Of a DNA stretch of 64,000 nucleotides, positions 45,434 to 54,802 are shown in pieces; positions within the stretch are counted from its first letter, which is position 1; every line of letters begins with the position of its first letter. The position numbers and the translations under genes were made by a program. The stretch lies in the NCBI RefSeq assembly GCF_018613755.1, contig NZ_JAGGPP010000014.1, positions 55,708 to 119,707 on the forward strand, read 5' to 3'. The notes below the pieces were generated by a model. It saw nothing but the letters and a program-made list of their open reading frames with translations, searched no databases and was not told where the DNA came from. This DNA is from Arthrobacter sp. ISL-72. Lineage in GTDB: Bacteria; Actinomycetota; Actinomycetes; Actinomycetales; Micrococcaceae.

Positions 45434-45465
45434 CAAAAATTAGCAAAAGGCTGTACACCGGTCAA

Positions 45466-45477
45466 GAAAGCGTTTAC
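45466..45477. promoter_or_regulatory. LacI-type operator, second site in divergent region
   Basis: GAAAGCGTTTAC departs from the GAAA-NCGN-TTTC consensus at one base. It lies 45 bp from the first site, a spacing that could allow looping or separate control of the two directions. Confidence 0.6.
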
Positions 45478-45677
45478 TTTGGTACAAAGCCGCAGTTGGC
45501 CCCCTCACTCCGGAGGCCGAAGAAGCGGGTGGCGTCCGATCTCGTTTGGGGCCACCCGGGATGAGGGCTAAGCATCACCAGCACGCCGTGGAAGGCCACG
45601 ATGACCAAAGGAGACCACATGGCCGCACAGCATTACCCGGGGACGCCCGAAGGCGCCCGCCAGCCGAGGGGAAGGCA

Positions 45678-46622
45678 ATGAGCGCTATCAGCGAACTGTC
45701 GTCCATGAGCCGGCGCACAGGGCCGGCCACGGCCGAGGAGAAACGGGCCAACCGCCGTGACAATAAAGCGGCCTATATCTTCCTGCTGCCTTGGCTGATC
45801 GGTCTCGTGGCCATCACCGTGGGCCCCATGATCATGTCCCTGTACCTGTCCTTTACGGACTACAACCTGCTGCAGCCGCCGGAGTGGGTGGGGCTGGACA
45901 ACTTCACGCGCATGCTCGGCGACGCCCGGCTCCACAACTCGCTCCGGGTGACCTTCACCTACGTGCTGGTGGGGGTTCCCCTGCAGCTGGCCGTTGCGCT
46001 GCTGATCGCACTGGTTCTGGACAAGGGCCTTCGGGGGCTGCCGTTCTACCGGTCCATCTTCTACTTGCCGTCCCTTCTTGGCGGCTCGGTGGCCGTGGCC
46101 ATCCTGTGGAAGCAGATTTTCGGAACCTCAGGCCTGGTCAACCAGGTGCTGGCCATGTTCGGAATTACCGGGCCGGGCTGGATCTCCGACCCGTCCACCT
46201 CGCTCGGATCCATTATCCTGCTCCACGTATGGACCTTCGGCAGCCCCATGATCATCTTCCTCGCTGGCCTTCGCCAGATCCCGAACATGTACTACGAGGC
46301 AGCCGAGGTTGACGGAGCCAGTACCTTGCAGAAGTTCTGGCGGATCACGCTGCCGATGCTCAGCCCGATCATCTTCTTCAACCTGGTGCTGCAGATCATC
46401 GGCTCCTTCCAGTCGTTCACCCAGGCGTTCATCGTCTCGGGAGGCAACGGCGGACCGTCCGACTCCACGATGTTCTTCACGCTTTACCTCTACCAAAAGG
46501 GATTCGGCCAGTTCGACATGGGGTACGCCTCCGCGATGGCCTGGTTCCTGCTGGTGATCATCGGCGCTTTTACGGCCATCAACTTCATCGCTTCAAAGTA
46601 TTGGGTGTTCTACGATGACTGA
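45678..46622 (+). CDS. Sugar ABC transporter permease (first)
   Basis: Membrane subunit of a carbohydrate-uptake-1 ABC importer, 314 residues, six hydrophobic segments, MalF-like. The EAA loop contacting the ATPase is MYYEAAEVDGASTLQKFWRI. The start ATG at 45678 follows GGGGAAGG; upstream reading-frame extension has no protein character. Its stop overlaps the next permease by 8 nt. No ATPase gene is in the window, so a shared MsiK-type ATPase is likely. Confidence 0.93.
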   Translation: MSAISELSSMSRRTGPATAEEKRANRRDNKAAYIFLLPWLIGLVAITVGPMIMSLYLSFTDYNLLQPPEWVGLDNFTRMLGDARLHNSLRVTFTYVLVGVPLQLAVALLIALVLDKGLRGLPFYRSIFYLPSLLGGSVAVAILWKQIFGTSGLVNQVLAMFGITGPGWISDPSTSLGSIILLHVWTFGSPMIIFLAGLRQIPNMYYEAAEVDGASTLQKFWRITLPMLSPIIFFNLVLQIIGSFQSFTQAFIVSGGNGGPSDSTMFFTLYLYQKGFGQFDMGYASAMAWFLLVIIGAFTAINFIASKYWVFYDD

Positions 46623-47568
46623 ACTACAGACCTTGCCGGCTACGGAGAAACAGCCCCCTTCCGGAGGAAAAACGCGGGCGAACAGCCCTCAGGGCGGCGG
46701 CAGGAAGCGCGAATCCCGCGGATCGCTTGCCTTTAGCCGCAACGCTCGGATCAAGGCCCTGGCCAAGCACGCCGTCCTGATCATCACCGGCGGCATCATG
46801 ATCTACCCGCTGCTGTGGATGGTGGTCTCATCGCTTCGGCCGAACGACATGATCTTCCGCGAACCCGGCCTCTGGCTGAACAGCCTGGAGATGGGCAATT
46901 ACACCGACGGCTGGTCCGCCCTTACTCACCCCTTCGGGCACTATATGCTCAACTCCGCAGTGGTGGTGATCGGCTCCATCCTGGGCAACCTGATTTCGTG
47001 CTCGATGGCTGCCTACGCCTTCGCCCGGCTGCAGTTCAGCGGCAAGAAACTGTTCTTCGGCGTCATGCTGCTGACCATCATGCTGCCGTTCCACGTGATT
47101 ATCGTTCCGCAATACATCCTGTTCTCGCAGATCGGCTGGGTGAACACGTTCTGGCCGCTGATTGTGCCGAAGCTCCTGGCGACGGATGCGTTCTTCGTGT
47201 TCCTCATGGTGCAGTTCATCCGCGGCATTCCCAAGGAGCTGGATGAGGCCGCCCGGATCGACGGCGCCGGCCATCCGCGCATCTTCCTGCGGGTCATCCT
47301 CCCGCTGATGGTTCCGGCCCTGGCCACCACTACGATCTTCACGTTTATCTGGACATGGAACGACTTCTTCGGCGCCCTGATCTACCTGACGGATCCCGAG
47401 ATGTTCACCGTGCCGGTTGCTCTGCGCGCCTTCGTGGATTCCCAGTCCGCCACGAGCTGGGGCTCGCTCTTCGCGATGTCCATCGTGTCGCTGCTGCCGG
47501 TGTTCCTGGTGTTCCTGTTCGGCCAGCGCTTCCTCATCAAGGGGATCGCGACGACGGGTATCAAGTAA
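46615..47568 (+). CDS. Sugar ABC transporter permease (second)
   Basis: MalG-like permease, 317 residues, with a Gly/Arg-rich N-terminal tail of about 45 residues before helix 1 (AVLIITGGIMIYPLLWMVV). The EAA loop is PKELDEAARIDGAGHPRIFL. Pairs with the preceding permease and with the solute-binding lipoprotein encoded 321 nt downstream. Confidence 0.93.
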   Translation: MTELQTLPATEKQPPSGGKTRANSPQGGGRKRESRGSLAFSRNARIKALAKHAVLIITGGIMIYPLLWMVVSSLRPNDMIFREPGLWLNSLEMGNYTDGWSALTHPFGHYMLNSAVVVIGSILGNLISCSMAAYAFARLQFSGKKLFFGVMLLTIMLPFHVIIVPQYILFSQIGWVNTFWPLIVPKLLATDAFFVFLMVQFIRGIPKELDEAARIDGAGHPRIFLRVILPLMVPALATTTIFTFIWTWNDFFGALIYLTDPEMFTVPVALRAFVDSQSATSWGSLFAMSIVSLLPVFLVFLFGQRFLIKGIATTGIK

Positions 47569-47607
47569 GACGGGTATCCAGTGTTGCGGGGCGGCGGCTG
47601 TTTTTGG

Positions 47608-47626
47608 CCCGGTTGTTTGGACCGGG
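47608..47626 (+). terminator. Weak hairpin after the permease genes
   Basis: CCCGGT and ACCGGG arms with a 7-nt loop, 39 nt after the permease stop. It may reduce read-through to the binding-protein gene, which has its own operator. The 47569-47889 gap also contains palindrome CTTGTATTACAAG at 47771 and no gene. Confidence 0.35.
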
Positions 47627-47809
47627 TCCTTCCCACCCTCGCGCTGGGTGCGCGTACGGCGCTGATTGCGCGGCGGTTGTGCCTCATCAGTACTTTTGGG
47701 GGTGGATGAGTGTTCGCTCCCATCCACCCCTGGCGCTCTGAACACAGTCAGGAATTGGCGTCGCCAGCGTCTTGTATTACAAGTATGTTGCTTGTATTCT
47801 CAGTTGTGG

Positions 47810-47821
47810 GAAAGCGCTTTC
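47810..47821. promoter_or_regulatory. LacI-type operator before the binding-protein gene
   Basis: GAAAGCGCTTTC, a perfect palindrome of the GAAA-NCGN-TTTC family, 68 nt upstream of the solute-binding protein start. Confidence 0.75.
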
Positions 47822-47889
47822 TCAACTTTCAGCCTTATCCGTTTTCGAACTCAAACACCTTTCAGGATCAAAGAAGATCGGAGAATCCA

Positions 47890-49251
47890 GTGCCGCTATT
47901 TTCCCGCCCTGCCTCAGACGCCAGCCTTGGCGCAGCAGAGGCAAAAACCGCCAAAGCCGGGTGGAGGCTGCGCCGAACCGGCGCCGTCGCCGCAGCTGCC
48001 GCCGTCGTCCTGGCTCTCAGTGCCTGTGGCGGGGGAGCCGCTCCGCAGAGTGCCGACGGCAAAGTTGAGCTCCGTTTCTCATGGTGGGGAGGGGACAAGC
48101 GGGCACAGTTGACCCAGGCCGCGATTGCTGCCTTCGAGGCCGAGAACCCGAACATCAAGATCAAGCCCGAGTTCGGTGACTGGAGCGGCTACTGGGACAA
48201 GCTTGCCACCCAGGTGGCAGCGAACGACGCTCCGGACATCATCCAGATGGACGAAAAGTACATCACTGAGTATTCCAGCCGCGGCGCCTTGCTGGACCTG
48301 TCCAAGTACGACATCGACACGTCCAAGCTTGATGAAGCCGCCCTCAACGCCGGCAAGAACGAAGACGGCCTGACCGGCATCGCAGCCGGCATCAACGCGG
48401 CCACCATCCTGGCCAACCCGGCTGTCTTCAAGGCCGCCGGTGTTGAACTTCCGGACGACAGCACCTGGACCTGGGAAGACTTCGAACGGATCGCCGCCGA
48501 GGTCACCGCGAAGTCGCCGAAGGGCACGTACGGTGCGGCTGCCTACGGCACGGACGAAGCTTCCCTTGGTGTCTGGCTGCGGCAGAACGGCAAGTCGCTG
48601 TACACCGACGACGGGAAGCTCGGCTTCGAGCCGGGCGACATTGCTGAGTGGTGGGCGTTCCTGAAGGAGCTCAGCGAGAAGAAGGCCGTGCCTTCAGCGT
48701 CCGAGGTGGTTGAGGCCGAGGCGGCACCGCTTGACCAGAGTGGCCTGGCGACGGGCAAGAACGGACTTGCCTTCTGGTGGTCCAACCAGCTGCCGGCCCT
48801 CGAGAAGGCTGCCGGCGGAGAGCTGCAGGTCCTGCGGTTCCCATCCAAGACCGGTAGCGCGGCCGATGCCAACCTTTGGTACAAGGCGTCCCAGTTCTGG
48901 TCCGCGTCTTCACGCACCAAGCATCCGGAAGAAACGGCCAAGTTCATCAACTTCCTGGCCAACAACACCAAGGCCGGTGAAGCGCTTTTGGCCGACCGGG
49001 GCGTGTACCCCAACTCGGACGTCCGGGCGGCAATTGAAACAAAGCTGACCCCTGCCGACATCAAGGTGGTCAAGTTCATTGACCAGATCAAGGATGAGCT
49101 GGGCGAGGCTCCGGCTCCGCCGCCGAAGGGTTCCGGCGCCATCCAGGAAATCGTCAAGCGGTACACCTCGGAAGTTCTCTTCGATCGGCTGTCCACCGAG
49201 GAAGCCGGCAAGAAGGCAGTTGATGAAATGAAGTCGGCAATCAGCAGCTAG
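47890..49251 (+). CDS. Sugar ABC transporter solute-binding lipoprotein
   Basis: Family 1 extracellular solute-binding protein, 453 residues. The N-region is unusually long (about 30 residues) before hydrophobic GAVAAAAAVVLALSAC, whose cysteine is the lipobox. The mature protein has the typical VELRFSWWGGDKRAQLTQAAIAAF opening and an APDIIQMDEKYI hinge block. The GTG at 47890 is chosen for its GGAG at 8 nt; the frame is open further up but lacks signal features. Gene order (permease, permease, binding protein) with a separate promoter is the reverse of the usual order. Confidence 0.9.
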   Translation: MPLFSRPASDASLGAAEAKTAKAGWRLRRTGAVAAAAAVVLALSACGGGAAPQSADGKVELRFSWWGGDKRAQLTQAAIAAFEAENPNIKIKPEFGDWSGYWDKLATQVAANDAPDIIQMDEKYITEYSSRGALLDLSKYDIDTSKLDEAALNAGKNEDGLTGIAAGINAATILANPAVFKAAGVELPDDSTWTWEDFERIAAEVTAKSPKGTYGAAAYGTDEASLGVWLRQNGKSLYTDDGKLGFEPGDIAEWWAFLKELSEKKAVPSASEVVEAEAAPLDQSGLATGKNGLAFWWSNQLPALEKAAGGELQVLRFPSKTGSAADANLWYKASQFWSASSRTKHPEETAKFINFLANNTKAGEALLADRGVYPNSDVRAAIETKLTPADIKVVKFIDQIKDELGEAPAPPPKGSGAIQEIVKRYTSEVLFDRLSTEEAGKKAVDEMKSAISS

Positions 49252-49283
49252 GCGAGAGCATTTCGGTCGCTGTAGTGGCCTGC

Positions 49284-49328
49284 GGAAGGTGCCTCCATCT
49301 GATCCCGGAGGTTGGATGGGGGCACTTC
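49284..49328. terminator. Imperfect hairpin after the binding-protein gene
   Basis: GAAGGTGCCTCCATC pairs imperfectly with GGATGGGGGCACTTC around a 15-nt loop, 32 nt after the stop. No U-run follows. The rest of 49252-49462 shows nothing else. Confidence 0.4.
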
Positions 49329-49462
49329 TGCATGCAGGGCGGCAGGACGCCACTAGGGACGGGTTGAGGCCGCGTCGTCGTGCTTTTGCGCAGGGTGATG
49401 GTTTCGGTCAATGCCGAGAGCACCGTTTCGACTGTGCCTCACTGCTTGTTTTTGGGCGTTCG

Positions 49463-51145
49463 TCAGCATCTGAAGTATCTGTTTCGTTGTGGTTTTTGGC
49501 GCGGGTCGATGTGGGGCGGCGGGATGAACCACGGGATGCCGGTTTTGACTTGGATGGTCCACTGTTCTTTGTGGATGAGGTGGTGGTGATGGGAGCAGAG
49601 CAGCGTGCCGTTCTCGGTGCTGGTGGCGCCATTGTGTGACCAGTAGGTGATGTGGTGGGCTTCGCACCAGGGGGCGGGGATGGTGCAGGCGGGGAAGGCG
49701 CAGCCCTGGTCTCGGGCGGTGATGGCTTTGCGGATGTGCGGCGGGAAGACCCTGGTGGTGCGGCCGATGTCCAGGACGCGGCCTTCGCTGCCGAGCAGGA
49801 CCGGGATGATGTCTGCGTCGCAGGCGATTTTACGGACCGTGGCGGCGGTGACCGGGCCGGTGAACGTGAACGTTCCGGTGCCGGGAATGCCAGGGTTGTC
49901 GAGGGGGCCGGTGCCGCTTTGATCTTCGGTGGCGTGTTCGAGGTGGTTCAGGAGGTCGCGGTAATCGATGGTGGCCATGACCTGCGGGCGGAGTCCTCCC
50001 GCGGCCGGGAGTTTTCCGCTGGCCAGGGCCGCTTTGCAGCCGTTGACGAGGCCGTCGAGGCGCCGCTGCGGGAGGGTGCGCAGGTCCAGCTCCGGATCAG
50101 GTGTCCCGGCACCGTCCTTGAAGGATTCATCCAGGCTCGCCGGCTCCCTGCCGCCAGCGCCGCCAGCGTTGTTCACACCGGCTTCGCCGGGGCGGGTGCG
50201 GGGGTTGGTGGCGGTGTTCATGACGGTCAGGAGGTGTTCGTACTGGTCCGGGGTCGCGAAGATCTCCACATGATGCAGACCGCGGCGGGCCCGGCAGATG
50301 AACGCACCCTGCCGGTGGCGGAGTTCCTCCTCGGACGGTTCGGTCCCGTCCTGGTCGATCGCGTCGATCCAGCGGCGGGCCATGCGGGAGAGGAAGTCCG
50401 CGTGGTCCTCGGCCGCGGTGCTGACCAGGGCGTGCTCCATCAGGACAGTGGTTTCCTCCGGCGCGTGGTGCCGGACCTGGTCCAACGCGAGGGTGATGAT
50501 CGTCGCGGCCCGGGAACCGACGGTCCCGGCGGCGAGGGCGCAACCGAGCTCGGGCCGTTCCGGGGGCTCTTCGTGGCCGGTGAAACCGGTGCGGGGCAGT
50601 ACCGCCCCGGCGAGGGCGATCCGCCGCCGGGCCTCACCGGCGCTGATCCGCAGCCGGGAGCGCAGGACTTCGGCGGCGTTCCGGCACCCGTCATCCGCCG
50701 GGTTTGGCGCCGATGAGGCCTGCGCCGTGGACCCCAGCACCGGGCACGCCGATGTGGCGGGGTCCACCGTTTCCGCCTCTGTGCCCCAGCCCGTGGTCCA
50801 GCCGGCCGCCGCAGCTGAACTGCCCGCCGCCACCGCCTGACGACGGGTCCGGTCCACAGCCCCGGCCGCGACCACCTGCAGGAACTCCAAAGATCTGGAA
50901 GTCTCCTCCACCCCCGCGGCGAAATCAACAGCCTCACGGAAACCGAACAGCGCAGCGTCCGCCACCGCCGTCGAACCCGCGTTCCTCAGCAGCTCAAGGC
51001 ACCGGAACAGAACACCGGAACCACCGTCGGACGCCAAAACCGACGGGCGAACATCTGCAGAGACACGGCGCAAGCCGTGGGCAGCGGCAGGCGATCCTGC
51101 CCACGGCAACGTCCCTCCTGCTGCAAGTTCCCCCATGACTTCCAT
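49463..51145 (-). CDS. DUF222 / HNH endonuclease domain protein
   Basis: Protein of 560 residues of the actinobacterial DUF222-HNH family (related to the 13E12 repeat proteins of mycobacteria), usually present in many copies per genome and of unsettled role. The DUF222 region includes RNAAEVLRSRLRISAGEARRR and the helical block LSRMARRWIDAIDQDG; the C-terminal HNH nuclease has CAFPACTIPAPWCEAHHI and NGTLLCSHHHHLIHKEQW, with zinc-binding cysteine pairs and His residues intact. Start ATG 51145 or 51136. No mobile-element ends were seen. Confidence 0.87.
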   Translation of the reverse strand: MEVMGELAAGGTLPWAGSPAAAHGLRRVSADVRPSVLASDGGSGVLFRCLELLRNAGSTAVADAALFGFREAVDFAAGVEETSRSLEFLQVVAAGAVDRTRRQAVAAGSSAAAAGWTTGWGTEAETVDPATSACPVLGSTAQASSAPNPADDGCRNAAEVLRSRLRISAGEARRRIALAGAVLPRTGFTGHEEPPERPELGCALAAGTVGSRAATIITLALDQVRHHAPEETTVLMEHALVSTAAEDHADFLSRMARRWIDAIDQDGTEPSEEELRHRQGAFICRARRGLHHVEIFATPDQYEHLLTVMNTATNPRTRPGEAGVNNAGGAGGREPASLDESFKDGAGTPDPELDLRTLPQRRLDGLVNGCKAALASGKLPAAGGLRPQVMATIDYRDLLNHLEHATEDQSGTGPLDNPGIPGTGTFTFTGPVTAATVRKIACDADIIPVLLGSEGRVLDIGRTTRVFPPHIRKAITARDQGCAFPACTIPAPWCEAHHITYWSHNGATSTENGTLLCSHHHHLIHKEQWTIQVKTGIPWFIPPPHIDPRQKPQRNRYFRC

Positions 51146-51218
51146 GGGATAACTCTGTCAAAGGGGTACGACATTTAAGGCCGGCCGCCACCCGCCCCAG
51201 GACCCAACTCACCCCAGG

Positions 51219-53291
51219 TCAGTCCTCCGCAATCACCGCAACTCCGCTGGCAGGAACAGTGCCCGTGAATGGTTTGCCGGTAAGAAGTTCACGGCCTGCC
51301 ACCCGCACCGTGGCGTCGGCCCGGGAGTGGTTGATGGCGAACACGAAGCTGGCACCGTCGGCGGTCCGCCGGCGCGTCAGTTCGACGCCGGGGTCCGCCA
51401 CAGCCACGGCGGAAACTCCCGACTCAGCAAGCAGCCGGTCCACCAGCGCTTCGATGCCGTTCCTGTCGGGGAAAGTCGCCAGATACAAGGCTGAACCGGC
51501 TCCCACCGAGCGGCGGGTCAGGGCAGGCACACCGTCGAGAGGGTACTCAGTGAACGTCGCGAGGACTTCTGCCGAAGCCCCGCCGCCGGAGGCCTCAACA
51601 GCGGCCCCGCTGGCCTCGCCAACAGCAGCCCCCGAAACATGTACATGCTCGCTCCACACGGACCCCGCCCCGCCGTCGCTGAGCTTGACGGTCCCGCCGG
51701 CCAGCAGCGGATGGAACTCCTCCACGCTGATGCCCAGCAGGTCACGGAATGCGCCGGGATATCCGCCAAGCCGGATGTGGTCCTGTTCGTCGACGATCCC
51801 GCTGAAGTAGCTCACCAGCACCGTGGCCCCCGCCTGCGCAGCCGAAGCAATGTTGGCCGCGGCGGCGTCGGTGACGCTGTACAGCGTGCACACCAGCACC
51901 AGGTCGTAGCCCTCCAGTGACGCGGAAGGGTGCACGAAATCAGTCGAGATCCCGCGCAGGAACAGCGACCGGTGGAAGGCCCGCAGCAGGTCCAGGTATT
52001 TCACGTCCTCGCTGGGGTGCGAATCGAGCTCGCTGGCCCACCAGGCCTCGTAATCGAACACAATGGCCACCCGCGCTTCAACCAGTGACCCCCGCACTTG
52101 CCCGATCCGCTGAAGCGAAGCACCCAGCTCCACTACCTCACGCCAGACTCGGGTTTCGCGCCCGCCGTGGGGGACCATCGCGGAGTGGAATTTCTCCGAG
52201 CCGGCAAAGCTCTGCCGCCACTGGAAAAACATCACGGCGTCCGCGCCGCGGGCAACGTGCGCCAGGGAGTTGCGCAGCATTTCGCCCGGCATCTTGGGCT
52301 GGTTGCGCGGCTGCCAGTTCACTGCCGACGTCGAATGTTCCATCAGGATCCACGGGTCACCGCCGGCAACGCCGCGCGTCAGGTCCGCGCTGAACGCGAG
52401 TTCGATGTGCCGCTCGGGGTCGGCTGCGACGAGGTAGTGGTCGTTTGCGATCACGTCCAGGTCCTTGGCCCAGTCGAAGTAGTCCATGGACTTGGTGGCA
52501 CTGGAAACCATGAGATTGGTGGTGGCGGGCACTCCCGGCGTGACTTCGCGCAGCACCCCAAGCAGCGACCGGTAGTAGTCCATCAGCGCCCACGAATTGA
52601 AGCGCTGAAAGTCCAGCTGCTGCCCGGGGTTCAGGGTGGAGGGGGCGACGGCGGGCGGCAGGATCTCCTCGAAGGACGCGTAATGCTGGGACCAGAATGC
52701 CGTTCCCCACGAAGCATTCAGCGCCTCAATAGTCCCGTAGCGGCCCTCAAGCCAGCGGCGGAATGCGGCTGCATCCTCGTCGCCGTAGAACTCGGAAACG
52801 TGGCAGCCGAGTTCGTTGTCCACGTGCCACAACGCAAGGGCAGGATGGTCCTTGTAGCGCTCGGCCAGCACCCGTGTGATGCCGGTGGCGTAACGCCGGT
52901 AAACGGCCGACGACGGCGTGTAGTGCCGCCGGGAGCCCGGTCCCAGTACGGTTCCGTCAGCTGTGACCGGGAGGATTTCCGGGTGCTTGCGCACGAGCCA
53001 GGCCGGGGGAGCGGCGGTGGCGGTCGCGAGGGCCACTTTGATTCCGGCCCCTGCGAGGTTGTCCATGACCTCGTCCAGCCAGGCGAAGTCATATTCGCCC
53101 TCGGACGGTTCAAGCAATGCCCAGGAGAAGATGCCCACACTGAGGAAGGTGACGCCGGCTTCCTTCATCAGTTCCAGGTCTTCCATCCGGGTGTCGGCGG
53201 GCCACTGTTCGGGGTTGTAGTCACCTCCGTAGGCAAGGCCTTCGAGGCTGTTCCACACGGCCGGGGGAGCGGATGGTTCCTGGGGTGACAT
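51219..53291 (-). CDS. Glycoside hydrolase family 42 beta-galactosidase
   Basis: Cytoplasmic GH42 enzyme, 690 residues, releasing galactose from beta-galactosides such as galacto-oligosaccharides from pectic galactan. The barrel opens GLAYGGDYNPEQWP; acid/base Glu160 lies in WHVDNELGCH and nucleophile Glu319 in WILMEHSTSAVNW. Trimerisation (about 390-620) and C-terminal beta domains follow. A Gly/Ala/Ser-rich insert (GAAVGEASGAAVEASGGGAS) lies near 575. Divergent from a sugar ABC operon with two different LacI-type operators between them. Confidence 0.94.
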   Translation of the reverse strand: MSPQEPSAPPAVWNSLEGLAYGGDYNPEQWPADTRMEDLELMKEAGVTFLSVGIFSWALLEPSEGEYDFAWLDEVMDNLAGAGIKVALATATAAPPAWLVRKHPEILPVTADGTVLGPGSRRHYTPSSAVYRRYATGITRVLAERYKDHPALALWHVDNELGCHVSEFYGDEDAAAFRRWLEGRYGTIEALNASWGTAFWSQHYASFEEILPPAVAPSTLNPGQQLDFQRFNSWALMDYYRSLLGVLREVTPGVPATTNLMVSSATKSMDYFDWAKDLDVIANDHYLVAADPERHIELAFSADLTRGVAGGDPWILMEHSTSAVNWQPRNQPKMPGEMLRNSLAHVARGADAVMFFQWRQSFAGSEKFHSAMVPHGGRETRVWREVVELGASLQRIGQVRGSLVEARVAIVFDYEAWWASELDSHPSEDVKYLDLLRAFHRSLFLRGISTDFVHPSASLEGYDLVLVCTLYSVTDAAAANIASAAQAGATVLVSYFSGIVDEQDHIRLGGYPGAFRDLLGISVEEFHPLLAGGTVKLSDGGAGSVWSEHVHVSGAAVGEASGAAVEASGGGASAEVLATFTEYPLDGVPALTRRSVGAGSALYLATFPDRNGIEALVDRLLAESGVSAVAVADPGVELTRRRTADGASFVFAINHSRADATVRVAGRELLTGKPFTGTVPASGVAVIAED

Positions 53292-53342
53292 GAGACTCCT
53301 TCGTCGATTCCGGGGCTAATGCAGCAAGTAAAGCAGCGGTTT

Positions 53343-53356
53343 GGAAAACGCTTGCC
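53343..53356. promoter_or_regulatory. LacI-type operator, GAAA-NCGN-TTTC family (degenerate)
   Basis: GGAAAACGCTTGCC keeps the central AAACGCTT of the LacI-1 type sites. It lies 51 nt upstream of the beta-galactosidase start. Confidence 0.6.
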
Positions 53357-53377
53357 CAAATCTGTGAATGACGATAT

Positions 53378-53389
53378 TGTATCGTTTCA
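53378..53389. promoter_or_regulatory. LacI-type operator, TGWAWCGWTTCA family
   Basis: TGTATCGTTTCA, reverse complement TGAAACGATACA, matches the sites in front of the rhamnose operon at 11 of 12 positions. It lies 82 nt upstream of the solute-binding protein start. Confidence 0.65.
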
Positions 53390-53470
53390 GAAGCGCGTGT
53401 AAGCCAGATCACTACTCTCGTTGTAGAGAATCACAGGAATCGCGCTTACACAACGAGCAAGGAGGCTCTT

Positions 53471-54754
53471 ATGATCAGCAGAAGGAATTTCCTCACCACC
53501 GTGGCACTGGGTACCGCGTCCGCCGCTGCGCTGGCAGCCTGCGGGCAGTCCGCCCCGGCGCAGACGGGCTCTGCGGAGAACCCCGTCACCATCAACTACA
53601 CCTGGTGGGGCAACGATGACCGCGCCGAGCGCACCCGCAAGGCCATCGCCCTGTTCGAGTCGAAGAACCCGGATATCAAGGTCAACGGCAACTTCACCGA
53701 CTTCGCCGGCTACTGGCAGAAGCGAGCCACGGAGGCAGCCGGCGGCGGCCTGCCCGACGTGATGCAGTGGGACCTTTCCTACCTGCGGGACTACGGGCAG
53801 CGCAACCAGCTCATGGACCTTGGCGCGCTCAAGATCGACACCTCCGGTTTGGAGAAGTCCCTGCTGCCTTCCGGCCAGATCAGGGGCAAGACCTACGGCA
53901 TCCCCACCAGCACCAACGCCTTCGCCGTATACTACGATCCGGCCAAGCTCAAGAGCCTCGGCGTGGCCGAGCCTGACGGCAACTGGACCTATGACGAATA
54001 CAAGACCTGGCTCAAGGAGGTCGGCGCTAAGGGCAACGGCACCCTCTTCGGCTCCACCGACTTCACCGGTATCTGGTGGCAGTTCAATATCTGGCTGCGC
54101 CAAAAGAACATCGAAGCCTTCACAGAGGACGGCAAGCTCGGCTTCAACAAGGATGACCTGAAGACCTGGTGGAACATGGCGTCGGACCTGCGCGGCACAC
54201 CGGCCATTGTCTCCGAGGAACGTGTCACCCAGCTCGCCCCCAAGTCCCCGTTCGGATCCAACGTCACCGTCGCGGAAAATACCTGGGACAACTTCATGGC
54301 CGGCTACCTCGCGGACAGCGGTGCCAAGGAGCTTAAGGTCGTCCCTGTTCCTTCCGACGATCCGGACAACCTGGGCCTGTTCCTGAAGCCGTCGATGCTC
54401 ATGGTGGCCAGCGCCAAGACCAAGTTCAAGGATGCCTCCGCCCGCTTCATCGACTTCATGATCAACGATCCCGAGGTGGGCCAGATCTTCAAGACCTCCC
54501 GCGGCGTTCCGGCGTCGAAGAAGCAGCGCGACGGAACCACCTTTGAAGGCACCGACAAGGTTGTTGTGGACTACGAGAAGTCCATCGAGAAGTACCTTAA
54601 GGATGCCCCTGAGCCGCCCATCGTCGGTTTCGGCACCCTGGAAGCATCGTTCAAGCGCATCGGCTCGGACCTCAATTACGGCAAGCTGACTGTCGATTCC
54701 GCGGCCGACGCCTGGTTCAAGGAAGCCGAAGACCTCATCAAGCAGAACGCCTGA
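53471..54754 (+). CDS. Sugar ABC transporter solute-binding lipoprotein (second system)
   Basis: Extracellular binding protein, 427 residues. The signal sequence MISRRNFLTTVALG carries twin arginines (SRRNFL) and ends in lipobox ALAAC (Cys24), suggesting Tat export of a lipoprotein. The mature part opens VTINYTWWGNDDRAERTRKAIALFE and has the PDVMQWDLSYL hinge block. AAGGAGG precedes the ATG by 8 nt. First gene of a four-gene run with two permeases and a YesL-like protein. Confidence 0.93.
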   Translation: MISRRNFLTTVALGTASAAALAACGQSAPAQTGSAENPVTINYTWWGNDDRAERTRKAIALFESKNPDIKVNGNFTDFAGYWQKRATEAAGGGLPDVMQWDLSYLRDYGQRNQLMDLGALKIDTSGLEKSLLPSGQIRGKTYGIPTSTNAFAVYYDPAKLKSLGVAEPDGNWTYDEYKTWLKEVGAKGNGTLFGSTDFTGIWWQFNIWLRQKNIEAFTEDGKLGFNKDDLKTWWNMASDLRGTPAIVSEERVTQLAPKSPFGSNVTVAENTWDNFMAGYLADSGAKELKVVPVPSDDPDNLGLFLKPSMLMVASAKTKFKDASARFIDFMINDPEVGQIFKTSRGVPASKKQRDGTTFEGTDKVVVDYEKSIEKYLKDAPEPPIVGFGTLEASFKRIGSDLNYGKLTVDSAADAWFKEAEDLIKQNA

Positions 54755-54802
54755 TCAGGCAGACTCGCCGGATTAAGCCTTCACAACTGACGGAATGAAC
54801 TC

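Noticed and set aside
49463..51145. DUF222/HNH gene as part of a mobile intron or homing element
   Set aside because: No interrupted host gene, intron structure or terminal repeats around it; the family is normally stand-alone and multicopy.
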